Assembly (NCBI GenBank): GCA_016182965.1
Contig: JACPFM010000061.1
Location: 1-60,686 of the forward strand
Direction of reading: 5' to 3'
Source: Deltaproteobacteria bacterium
GTDB lineage: Bacteria > Myxococcota_A > Polyangia > Polyangiales > JADJMO01
Length of the DNA: 60,686 nt
Shown: positions 24,631 to 32,091 of the stretch, piece after piece
How positions within the stretch are numbered: the first letter of the stretch is position 1
How the letters are laid out: every line of letters begins with the position of its first letter
The notes under the pieces: model-generated
Seen by the model: only the letters and a program-made list of their open reading frames with translations
Databases searched by the model: none
What the model was told of the DNA's origin: nothing
Translations under genes and position numbers: made by a program

Positions 24631-26007
24631 GTGAGCGCGCACAGCAAGGGCCGGATCCTGGTGGTCGACGACGACGCGGCGCTCGGCGCCATGATCGCCG
24701 ACATCCTCCGTGACCACGGCCACAGCGTGACCGTCGTCGAGCGCGCGCGCGACGCGATGAGCGTCCTCGAGCTCGGCGAGACCGACGCACTGATCACCGA
24801 CCTGCGCATGCCCGAGATGGGCGGCCTCGAGCTGATCGACTGGGCGAGCAAGCACGACCCGCGCGTGGTGATGATCGCGATCACCGGCTTCGGCAACCTC
24901 GAGACGGCGATCAAGGCGATCCGCGCCGGCGCGTTCGACTATCTGTCGAAGCCCTTCGAGCCGGAGGCGCTGGTCCTCGCCGTCGACAAGGCGCTCGGCG
25001 AGAAGGCGCTCCGCGCGGAGCTGCAGACCTTGCGCTCGGCGCTCGTCCCGCAGAAGGACGGCATCGTCGCCAGGAGCGCGACCATGCAGGAGATCCTCGG
25101 CGTGGTCAGCCGCGTCGCGAAGACGCCCGTGAGCGTCCTGATCACCGGTCCGAGCGGCGTCGGCAAGGAGCTCATCGCGCGCGCGCTGCACGCGCGGAGC
25201 GAGCGGGCGAGCGGCCCGTTCGTAGCGGTCAACTGCGCGGCGATCCCGGCCGAGCTGCTCGAGGCGGAGCTGTTCGGCGTCAAGAAGGGCGCGTACACCG
25301 ACGCCAAGAGCGATCGACCCGGCATGTTCCGCGAGGCGCAGGGCGGCACGATCTTCCTCGACGAGATCGGCGATCTGCCGCTGGCCATGCAGCCCAAGCT
25401 GCTGCGCGTCCTGCAGGAGCGCGAGGTGCGCGCCCTCGGCGGCTCGGCCTCGATCCCGGTCGACGTGCGCGTGGTCGCCGCGACCAAGCTCGATCTGCGC
25501 GACGCGGTGAAGCAGGGCGCCTTCCGCGAGGACCTGTTCTACCGCCTCGCCGTCGTCGAGATCGGCATCCCCGCGCTCCGCGAGCGCCCCGACGACATCG
25601 TGCCGATGGCCGAGGTGGCGCTGCAGCGGGCGTGCGCGCGCGCCAAGCGTCCGCTCAAGACGCTCTCCGGCGCCGCGGTGCGCCGCCTGATGGAGCACTC
25701 GTGGCCGGGCAACGTGCGCGAGCTCGAGAACGCCATCGAGCGCGCGGTCGCGCTGTCGCAGTCGGACGTCATCGTCCCCGAGGATCTGCCGGCGACGCTG
25801 GCGACCGCGCCAGCGCAGGACTTCCTCCGCCACGCGCTCGATCGCGGCTGGACGCTCGACGAGCTCAGTCGCGCCTACCTCGCGCGCGTCCTCGAGCGCA
25901 CCGGCGGCAACAAGAAGCAGGCGGCGACCATCCTCGGGATCGATCGACGCACCATCCAGCGCTGGCTCGGCGAGAAGGAAGACGACGAGCGCACGTCGAA
26001 GGCGTGA
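24631..26007 (+). CDS. NtrC-family sigma-54-dependent response regulator
   Basis: 458 residues from GTG, with GGAAGGAG 9 nt upstream. Receiver (about 8-120) with phosphoacceptor Asp in LITDLRMP; AAA+ domain (about 145-370) with Walker A GPSGVGKE, Walker B GGTIFLDEI and the arginine-finger region FREDLFYRL; Fis-type DNA-binding helix at the C-terminus (KKQAATILGIDRRTIQRWL). The sigma-54 contact loop reads GAYTDA instead of GAFTGA, a variant seen in some activators. It should hydrolyse ATP to open sigma-54 promoters. The likely target is the efflux operon; the partner is the kinase immediately upstream. Confidence 0.93.
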   Translation: MSAHSKGRILVVDDDAALGAMIADILRDHGHSVTVVERARDAMSVLELGETDALITDLRMPEMGGLELIDWASKHDPRVVMIAITGFGNLETAIKAIRAGAFDYLSKPFEPEALVLAVDKALGEKALRAELQTLRSALVPQKDGIVARSATMQEILGVVSRVAKTPVSVLITGPSGVGKELIARALHARSERASGPFVAVNCAAIPAELLEAELFGVKKGAYTDAKSDRPGMFREAQGGTIFLDEIGDLPLAMQPKLLRVLQEREVRALGGSASIPVDVRVVAATKLDLRDAVKQGAFREDLFYRLAVVEIGIPALRERPDDIVPMAEVALQRACARAKRPLKTLSGAAVRRLMEHSWPGNVRELENAIERAVALSQSDVIVPEDLPATLATAPAQDFLRHALDRGWTLDELSRAYLARVLERTGGNKKQAATILGIDRRTIQRWLGEKEDDERTSKA

Positions 26008-26043
26008 GGATCAGAGTCACCCCCGAGGGGCCGCAGCAAGCAA

Positions 26044-26075
26044 GCCCCCTGCCTGAAGGCCTTCGGGCCGGGGGC
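26044..26075. terminator. Bidirectional terminator-like stem
   Basis: GCCCCC (26044-26049) pairs with GGGGGC (26070-26075), and the interior GCCTGAAGG pairs with CCTTCGGGC, giving about 15 base pairs. It lies between converging genes. There is no long T-run on either side. Confidence 0.7.
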
Positions 26076-26089
26076 CTCTCGAAGAAAGG

Positions 26090-26608
26090 TCAGCGCTGCT
26101 TCTTCTTGGCGGCCGGCTCTTCCTCTTCGAGCTCGTCGACGCCGTCGCCGGCGGCGATGCGCTGCTTGTCGTCCTTGTCGCCCTTGTCGCCGCCGAGGCG
26201 CGCCTTGGGCTCGCCCTCCTTCTCTTCGTCGCCGCCGGTGTTGTCGATCTCGTAGAAGACCGCGAGCACCGTCGCGATGGCCACGAGCGAGCCGACCGCG
26301 TGCCTCCCGAGCTCGGCGGCCGGGACGCCGGCCACCTCGGGGATGGTCACGCCGAGGAAGCGGATGCCGAAGAGGATGCCCATCGAGAGCAGCGCGCCGA
26401 CGAACGCCTTGAGGCCGGCCTCGATCTGCGCGCCCTTCGCCCAGATCGGCTTGCCGGCGACCAGACCGACGATGACGCCGGTGGCTGCCGCGAAGGCGTA
26501 CCCGAGCACGCCCGCCATCGCGCCGCCCCACAGCTGGAACAGCCCGAAGCCGAGGAGGCCGCCGATCACGACGCCGAGGACGAGCCCGACGAGCAAGCGC
26601 TTGAGCAT
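26090..26608 (-). CDS. Small membrane protein, function unknown
   Basis: 172 residues from the ATG at 26608, which opens directly into a hydrophobic helix (MLKRLLVGLVLGVVIGGLLG). Three or four glycine-rich membrane helices occupy about residues 5-130. The tail (about 135-172) is cytoplasm-like and highly charged (EEKEGEPKARLGGDKGDKDD, ELEEEEPAAKKK). I do not recognise the family. It lies 42 nt after the HpnA-like gene and may be cotranscribed with it. The frame is open further upstream, but the extra residues look non-coding. Confidence 0.7.
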   Translation of the reverse strand: MLKRLLVGLVLGVVIGGLLGFGLFQLWGGAMAGVLGYAFAAATGVIVGLVAGKPIWAKGAQIEAGLKAFVGALLSMGILFGIRFLGVTIPEVAGVPAAELGRHAVGSLVAIATVLAVFYEIDNTGGDEEKEGEPKARLGGDKGDKDDKQRIAAGDGVDELEEEEPAAKKKQR

Positions 26609-26650
26609 TGCGCCTGGGACGGTGCGGACGTGGGCCGCCGCCGTCAAGGG

Positions 26651-27661
26651 TCACACCATGGAGCGGGCGCGGAACCAGTCGACGGCGCGGGCGACGGTGG
26701 TGCGCAGCGGGGTGGTCGGGAGACCGAGCTCGGTGCGCGCCTTGGTCGGGTCGAACCAGGCGTGGCGCTGCGCGTAGCGGATGGATTTGTAGGTGGCGCG
26801 CGGCTCCTCGTGCGAGACGTGGTCGGACCACAGCTCGAAGCCGAGCGCGATGGCGGCGCCGACGGCGTTGGGCAGCTGCAGCTTGGGCGCCTTCACGCCG
26901 CCGACGTCGCACACCAGCTCGAAGAACTCCTTCATCGTCACGTTGTGATCGCCGAGGATGTAGCGCTCGCCGACCCGCCCCTTCTCCTCGGCCACGACGT
27001 GACCGGCGGCGACGTCGTCGACGTCGATGCAGTTGAAGCCGCCCTCGCCGACCGCGGGCACCTCGCCGCGCAGCAGCGACAGGACGATCTTGCCGGTGGG
27101 CGTCGGCGCGGTGTCGCGCGGACCGAACGGGAACGCCGGGTTGACGATCACCACCGGCAGCCCGCCCTCGGCGAAGCGCGCCGCCACGCGCTCCGACAGC
27201 CACTTGGTGAGGATGTACTCGTTGGCGATGTCGAACAGATCGAACCTCGTGGTCTCGTCTGCGAGCGCGCGCCCCTCGGCGAGGCCGATGGCCGCGATCG
27301 ACGACGTGTAGACCACGCGACGCAGTCGCGCCTTCTGCGCGGCGAGCAGCGTCGCCGTCGTTCCCTCGACGTTCACCCGGTAGATCGCCGTCGGGTCCGG
27401 CGTCCACGTCTTGTAGACCGCGGCGAGGTGGTGGAGCGCGTCGCAGCCCTCGAGCGCGGCGCTCATCGCGGCCACGTCGCACACGTCGACGTCGACGCGA
27501 TCGACGCGCTTGCCGGTGGTCTGCTCGACCTCGTCGAGCGCGGCGGTCTTCGCGCCCGGCTCGACGAGCGCGCGCACGTCGCGACCGTCACGCAGCAGGC
27601 GCTGCACGACGGCGGATCCGATGAAGCCGGTGGCACCTGTGACGGCGACGGGGCGAGCCAT
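26651..27661 (-). CDS. hpnA: HpnA-like NAD-dependent epimerase (extended SDR)
   Basis: 336 residues from ATG with GAGGTCGC just upstream. The Rossmann motif TGATGFIGSAV is at the N-terminus. YTSSIAAIG, the active-site pair in EYILTKW (Tyr-x3-Lys) and NPAFPFGPRDTAPTPTGKIV follow the pattern of hopanoid-associated sugar epimerases (HpnA) closely, as does the GCDALHHLAAVYKTWTPDP segment. It probably acts on a nucleotide sugar or a hopanoid side-chain precursor. No other hopanoid genes are in the window, so a general dihydroflavonol-reductase-like role remains possible. Confidence 0.8.
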   Translation of the reverse strand: MARPVAVTGATGFIGSAVVQRLLRDGRDVRALVEPGAKTAALDEVEQTTGKRVDRVDVDVCDVAAMSAALEGCDALHHLAAVYKTWTPDPTAIYRVNVEGTTATLLAAQKARLRRVVYTSSIAAIGLAEGRALADETTRFDLFDIANEYILTKWLSERVAARFAEGGLPVVIVNPAFPFGPRDTAPTPTGKIVLSLLRGEVPAVGEGGFNCIDVDDVAAGHVVAEEKGRVGERYILGDHNVTMKEFFELVCDVGGVKAPKLQLPNAVGAAIALGFELWSDHVSHEEPRATYKSIRYAQRHAWFDPTKARTELGLPTTPLRTTVARAVDWFRARSMV

Positions 27662-27775
27662 GCGACCTCGAGCATAGGGCCGGTCTTCCATTCGCGCATG
27701 CGCAGCGACACTTGACGAAACCCGGCGACGGATCCATCAATGTTACCGGGGGTTACTTCCCAGGAGGAATCCACC

Positions 27776-28336
27776 ATGCTGCTGCGCTTCACGAGGGCCC
27801 TCTCGGCCGCGCTCACCGCTCCCGCCGTCGACCTGACCGATGCGGTGACGCTGGGCATGCGCGCCATGCCGGGAGACTGCGACTCGAACCTGCACGTCAA
27901 CAACGCGCGATATTTGCGGCTGATGGACCTCGGCCGTCTCTCGCTCATCGGTCGCCTCGGCCTGCTCGCCCCGGCGCTGAAGAACCGCTGGGGCGCCATC
28001 GTCGGCGCCGTCGAGATGGAGTTCGTGCGCGAGATCAACCTCTTCGACCGCTTCGACGTCGTCACCCGCATCGTCGGCTGGGACAAGAAGTGGTTCTACA
28101 TCGAGCAGCGCTTCGAGCGCGAAGGCAAGCTCCTCGCCGTCGGGCGCGTTCAGGCCCTGTTCCGCGGTCGTCGGGGCTCGGTCCCCACGGCCGAGGTCAT
28201 CGCCGAGGTCGGCCCGTGGGTGAGCTCCCCGGAGATGCCGCGCGCCTTCCGGCAGATGGCCAGCCGCACGCCGCTGCGCCGCTCGACGCGCCTGTCGATC
28301 ACCGAGGATGACCTGCCCGGTCTAGAGGCCGCGTAG
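27776..28336 (+). CDS. THEM6-like acyl thioesterase (hotdog fold)
   Basis: 186 residues; AGGAGGA (27762-27768) lies 7 nt before the ATG. The signature GDCDSNLHVNNARYLRLMD (about residues 34-52), with the catalytic-type Asp and HVNN, identifies the THEM6/4HBT-like thioesterase family, which hydrolyses acyl-CoA or acyl-ACP thioesters. VEMEFVREINLFDRFDV and GWDKKWFYIEQRFE are further family blocks. It diverges from the HpnA-like gene. Its last 38 bases overlap the end of the converging propeller lipoprotein gene. Confidence 0.85.
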   Translation: MLLRFTRALSAALTAPAVDLTDAVTLGMRAMPGDCDSNLHVNNARYLRLMDLGRLSLIGRLGLLAPALKNRWGAIVGAVEMEFVREINLFDRFDVVTRIVGWDKKWFYIEQRFEREGKLLAVGRVQALFRGRRGSVPTAEVIAEVGPWVSSPEMPRAFRQMASRTPLRRSTRLSITEDDLPGLEAA

Positions 28337-29291
28337 CGCGCCGCGCCAGCGCCTCGGGGGTGCCGCCGTACCAGTCGCGCTTCTCGAGCCCGACGATCGT
28401 GCCCTCGTGCGTGATCCAGTAGATCGAGCCGTCGTCGGCGACGATCTCCGCCGGGTCGAGCTGCTCCTCTGCGATCACCGTCCACGGTCCGCCGGCGACG
28501 GAGGCGGATCGGATCGTCCCGCTCGCCGGGTGCGTCCAGACGACGCGGCCGCCGTCGACCGCGAGCCCCGCGGCGCCGTGCTGACCCTCCGCGATGACGG
28601 TGACGGGCCCGCCGATCTTCGGCCGCCGCGAGATGGTGCCGGTGTCGACGTCGACCCACACGACGTTGCCGGCGTCGAGCGCGATGCGGCCGACCCGGTG
28701 ATCGGTGATGACCAAGGGCGTCGGCGTGCCGGTGCGCTCGACGCGCGTGATCCCCCCGGCGAGCTCGGTCCAGTAGACGTGGCGCTCGTCGGTGGCGAGC
28801 ATGAACGGCAGGCGGCTCGTCCGCGTGAGCGAGCTCTTCGTCGGGAACGCGCGGCGCACCTCGCCGGCGGTCGCGTCGCCGAAGAAGACCTCGCCGGCCG
28901 TGGTGGCGACGCCGAGCGCGCCCTTGAGCACGTGCACGTTCGGATCGGTGTTCTCGATCGCCGACGCGCCGCCGAGCGACGCGACCCAGACCTCCGGGCC
29001 GCGCACCGCGATGGCCGACGGCCCGGTGACCCCGCGCGCGAGGGTCGTCACCGCGCCGCCGCTGCGGAGCATCCGGCGCACCTCGGCGCCGAAGCCCTCG
29101 CGGTGCACCGTCCAGTAGAGGTGCGTGCGATCGACCGCGAGCGAGCGCGGCTCCGGCTCGTTGGCGGCGAGGATGCGGAGGCGCGCGCCCGGGTCTGCGG
29201 TCGGATCCGGCGAGATGGTGGTCGACCGCGCGCACGCTGCGACGCCGATGGAGCAAAGCCCGAGGACTGCGAGGAACAGACTGCGGATCAC
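28299..29291 (-). CDS. YWTD-type beta-propeller lipoprotein 2
   Basis: 330 residues from GTG. The signal sequence ends in the lipobox GVAAC. Repeats of about 40 residues contain LYWT, VYWTE, VVWVD, VVWTH and IYWIT, followed by a Gly/Thr turn and GGxxTxxA, the pattern of six-bladed YWTD/LDL-receptor-type propellers. It overlaps the stop of the upstream paralogue by 4 nt (GTGA), so it is translationally coupled. It also overlaps the converging thioesterase gene by 38 nt. Propellers of this kind bind ligands or proteins; no enzyme motif is seen. Confidence 0.82.
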   Translation of the reverse strand: MIRSLFLAVLGLCSIGVAACARSTTISPDPTADPGARLRILAANEPEPRSLAVDRTHLYWTVHREGFGAEVRRMLRSGGAVTTLARGVTGPSAIAVRGPEVWVASLGGASAIENTDPNVHVLKGALGVATTAGEVFFGDATAGEVRRAFPTKSSLTRTSRLPFMLATDERHVYWTELAGGITRVERTGTPTPLVITDHRVGRIALDAGNVVWVDVDTGTISRRPKIGGPVTVIAEGQHGAAGLAVDGGRVVWTHPASGTIRSASVAGGPWTVIAEEQLDPAEIVADDGSIYWITHEGTIVGLEKRDWYGGTPEALARRATRPLDRAGHPR

Positions 29292-30295
29292 TTGTCGACT
29301 GCCATGACGGTGTCGCCGTCGACGTTCGCCCAGTAGATGGACGAGGCATCGACCGCGACCGAATACGGGTGCTTTTGCCCCGTCCCATGCACTCTAACCG
29401 CGCCGCCGGACTTCGCCACCGAGCGGATCGAGCCCGTCGGTGGGTGCGTGAAGTACACGTGACTCGAGTCGAGCGCGATCGCGCGCGCGCCCTTCTGATC
29501 CGACGCGAGCACGACGGCCGCTCCGCCCGATTTCGGGACCTTCGCGATGCGCCCGCTGCCCCACTCGGACCAGTACACGTGCGTGGCGTCGACCGCGATT
29601 CCGGTGGTCTTGTCGCCGCCCTTGTAGAGCTCGCTCACCGCGCCGCCCGCGATCGGGGCCGACGCCACCACGCCGGGATCGCTGTCGGTCCAGAAGACGT
29701 GCGAGGCGTCGACCGCGAGCCCGACGGGACGACCGGCGGTGCGCGCGTGGACGAGGTGCGCGTGACAGTCGAACGGCGCGGCGGGCCCCGCAGGCGGCGG
29801 GGAGGTCAGCAGCGGTGCGCTGGCCACCACGCGCTCCTTGAGATCGGTCCAGAACAACCTGCCGCCGGCCACCGCGATCGACCACGGCTCGACGATCTTG
29901 ATGCCGCACTCCGCGTCGACCCCGATCGGCAAGCTCTCGAGGCGATGGCCGATGCCGCCGCCGAGCGCGCGCGCGTCCGACCAGAAGACGTGCGGACCGA
30001 ACGTCGCGATCGCGAAGGGCGCCTTGGCCGTGGCCATCTGCTCGATGGCGCCGCCGCTCTTCGCGCGGCGCGCGACGACGCCCGACCCCTGACCCTTGTT
30101 GGTCCACCAGACGAATCTGTCGTCGACGAACACGCCCCACGGGTGATCCTGACCGCTCGCGATCACGCGCGGCGTCTTCGGGATCGGCGCCGGTGCGACG
30201 CTCGGAGCAGGCTGGTCGGCGGCGATCTTCTCGGCCCTCTTGCTGCACGCGACCGCCGCGACGGCGAGGAAGACGAGGCCGGTCGAGGTGCGCAC
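29288..30295 (-). CDS. YWTD-type beta-propeller lipoprotein 1
   Basis: 335 residues from GTG at 30295; the signal sequence MRTSTGLVFLAVAAVAC ends in a lipobox. Propeller repeats are obvious: VWWTN, VFWSD, LFWTD, VFWTD, VYWSE, VYFTH and IYWAN, each after VDxxH or similar and before a GGA(V) turn. It is a paralogue of the gene downstream, to which it is coupled by a 4-nt overlap. The two may form a complex on the cell surface; function unknown. No ribosome-binding site stands out, so the start rests on the signal sequence. Confidence 0.82.
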   Translation of the reverse strand: MRTSTGLVFLAVAAVACSKRAEKIAADQPAPSVAPAPIPKTPRVIASGQDHPWGVFVDDRFVWWTNKGQGSGVVARRAKSGGAIEQMATAKAPFAIATFGPHVFWSDARALGGGIGHRLESLPIGVDAECGIKIVEPWSIAVAGGRLFWTDLKERVVASAPLLTSPPPAGPAAPFDCHAHLVHARTAGRPVGLAVDASHVFWTDSDPGVVASAPIAGGAVSELYKGGDKTTGIAVDATHVYWSEWGSGRIAKVPKSGGAAVVLASDQKGARAIALDSSHVYFTHPPTGSIRSVAKSGGAVRVHGTGQKHPYSVAVDASSIYWANVDGDTVMAVDK

Positions 30296-30384
30296 GGGCC
30301 CAGGATAGCAACCGGGGTCCGCCGCAAACCGCGGCAAATCGTCGCGTTTTACCGGCCCGACGCGACCCTTGCGCGTGCTAGTAT

Positions 30385-30396
30385 TTCGTGTACGAA
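30385..30396. promoter_or_regulatory. Inverted repeat upstream of the acyl-CoA dehydrogenase gene
   Basis: TTCGT and ACGAA flank a 2-bp centre. A -10-like TAGTAT lies at 30379-30384. Regulators of fatty-acid genes (TetR type) use similar small palindromes, but this one is short and no regulator gene is adjacent. Confidence 0.3.
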
Positions 30397-30503
30397 TCAT
30401 TTCGGCGCCGCCGCCATCCAACCGGAGCCGGGGCCTCTTCCCGGGGAGGGCGCTCCGCGCGCGGGCGACCTCGACCCACTCTCGAGCAACCAAGGAAGCT
30501 GCG

Positions 30504-31682
30504 ATGACCCACCAGAGCCCCTTCACCGAGCAGCACGAGCAGTTCCGCAAGACGGTGCGCGGCTTCGCCGAGAAGGAGCTCGCGCCGCACCTCGACGAGT
30601 GGGAGGAGAAGGAGATCTTCCCCGCGCACGAGGTCTTCAAGCGCGCGGGCGATCTCGGGATCTTCGCGGCGCACTACCCCGAGGAGAAGGGCGGGCTCGG
30701 CGGCGACTACTGGTTCTCCGTCGCCAAGAGCGAGGAGCTCCCCCGCAGCGGCATGGCCGGCGTGACGATGGCGATGCTCGTGCAGTCCGACATGGCCACG
30801 CCCGTGATCGGCGATCTCGGCACCAAGGAGCAGATCGACGAGTTCCTCGCGCCCGCCCTCCGCGGCGAGTCGGTGGCGGCCCTCGGCGTCAGCGAGCCGG
30901 CGGCCGGCAGCGACGTCGCGGGCATCAAGTGCGTCGCCAAGCGCGACGGCGACGACTACGTGATCTCGGGTCAGAAGACCTACATCACCAACGGCACGCA
31001 GTGCGACTTCGTCACGCTGCTCGCCAAGACCAATCCCGAGGCCGGCGCGCACGGCTGCTCGTTCTTCCTGGTGCCCGCCAAGAGCAAGGGGTTCGGCGTC
31101 AGCAAGAAGCTCCGCAAGATCGGCAACCACTCGAGCGACACCGCCGAGCTGTTCCTCGACGACGTGCGCATCCCCAAGCGCTACCTGCTCGGCGAAGAGA
31201 ACATGGGGTTCATGTACCTCATGCAGAACTTCCAGTCCGAGCGCTTGATCGCGTGCACCTCGGCGGTGGCCAGCATGTTCGGCGCGCTCGAGCGCACCAT
31301 CCAGTTCGGGCGCGATCGCATGGTGATGGGCAAGCCGGTCATCAAGCGCGAGTACTGGCAGCACAAGTTCGTCGAGCACTACACGGCGCTCGAGGCGGCC
31401 AAGGCGCTCTCGTACAAGGCGGTCGCCGCCTACAACCACGAGCGCTACGAGGAGAAGACCACGCTCTCGATGGAGACCGTGAAGCTCATCTCGATGTGCA
31501 AGATCTTCGTCGGCGATCTCACCTCCCAGATCATCGACGACTGCCTGCAGTTCCACGGCGGCATGGGCTACATCGAGGAGGGTTGGGTCGCCCGCGCGTG
31601 GCGCGATCAGCGCCTGCTCCGCATCGGCGGCGGCACGAGCGAGGTCATGAAGTACTACGTCGCGAAGTTGATGGGGTTCTGA
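30504..31682 (+). CDS. Acyl-CoA dehydrogenase
   Basis: 392 residues; AAGGAAG lies 5 nt before the ATG. All-alpha N-terminal domain, then the FAD/substrate motifs ALGVSEPAAGSDVAGI and YVISGQKTYITNG, then the C-terminal helical domain with CLQFHGGMGYIEE. It oxidises acyl-CoA to 2-enoyl-CoA and passes electrons to ETF. The end reads RIGGGTSEVM, lacking the Glu of the YEGT motif used by medium-chain enzymes, so the base probably lies in another helix, as in long-chain and isovaleryl types. The chain length is unknown. A strong stem-loop follows the stop. Confidence 0.92.
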   Translation: MTHQSPFTEQHEQFRKTVRGFAEKELAPHLDEWEEKEIFPAHEVFKRAGDLGIFAAHYPEEKGGLGGDYWFSVAKSEELPRSGMAGVTMAMLVQSDMATPVIGDLGTKEQIDEFLAPALRGESVAALGVSEPAAGSDVAGIKCVAKRDGDDYVISGQKTYITNGTQCDFVTLLAKTNPEAGAHGCSFFLVPAKSKGFGVSKKLRKIGNHSSDTAELFLDDVRIPKRYLLGEENMGFMYLMQNFQSERLIACTSAVASMFGALERTIQFGRDRMVMGKPVIKREYWQHKFVEHYTALEAAKALSYKAVAAYNHERYEEKTTLSMETVKLISMCKIFVGDLTSQIIDDCLQFHGGMGYIEEGWVARAWRDQRLLRIGGGTSEVMKYYVAKLMGF

Positions 31683-31744
31683 GCAGATCTCGCCCCGTCA
31701 TCAGCTCCGCTTGCAGCTCACATGAGAATCCCCGACTGCACCTC

Positions 31745-31770
31745 AAGGCCGGGGTATTGACCCCGGCCTT
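31745..31770 (+). terminator. Terminator stem after the acyl-CoA dehydrogenase gene
   Basis: AAGGCCGGGGT (31745-31755) and ACCCCGGCCTT (31760-31770) form a perfect 11-bp stem with the loop ATTG. Only a short T stretch follows. Confidence 0.75.
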
Positions 31771-31917
31771 CACGTCGTCGCAACGCTGGTGCTCGCTGCG
31801 CTCGCCGCTGTCGCTGCAGGCCGTTCGCTTTTGACCTTCCCGGTCGGTGTGCACCTGTCGCCGCAAGACTGCGCGAACGCATGCGGCGACATCGCTAGCC
31901 AGTCTCGCGACAGCGTG

Positions 31918-31985
31918 AAGCCCGGGGTTCACCCCGGGCTTGAGCGGCTTTCGGTGCCCCGGGCTTCAGCCGCTTCAGCCCGGGG
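31918..31985. repeat. GCCCCGGG palindrome pair (REP-like)
   Basis: AAGCCCGGGGT pairs with ACCCCGGGCTT (31918-31941), and CCCCGGGCT pairs with AGCCCGGGG (31957-31985). The 17-mer GCTTTCGGTGCCCCGGG (31947-31963) recurs inverted at 60338-60354, and most of it recurs directly at 60612. Confidence 0.7.
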
Positions 31986-32091
31986 GGCTCTTCTGGGGAT
32001 GCAGTCGACTCTTCTGGGGGATGCGGTGAGAGACGGCCCGTTTTCGTGCCGCCCGGCGCGCTACGGGCTAGAAACTTGCTAGGGAACCGCC

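Larger units (their letters stand above)
31683..32091. other. Intergenic region rich in palindromes
   Basis: 409 bp between the acyl-CoA dehydrogenase and the TamB-like gene. It holds one clear terminator (31745-31770) and two GCCCGGG-type stem-loops (31918-31985), then two copies of CTCTTCTGGGG(G)ATGC (31987-32022). No gene is convincing. Confidence 0.7.

Noticed and set aside
24631..26007. GAYTDA in place of GAFTGA as evidence of loss of sigma-54 contact
   Set aside because: GAFTDA-type loops occur in otherwise ordinary NtrC-family activators, and every other catalytic motif is intact.
27712..27741. A TTGACG ... ATCAAT promoter for the thioesterase gene
   Set aside because: The -10 part matches the consensus at only three of six positions with an 18-bp spacer, so it is too weak to list.
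31645..32082. Short open frames on both strands of the intergenic region
   Set aside because: They cross a terminator and REP-like stems and have no coding character.
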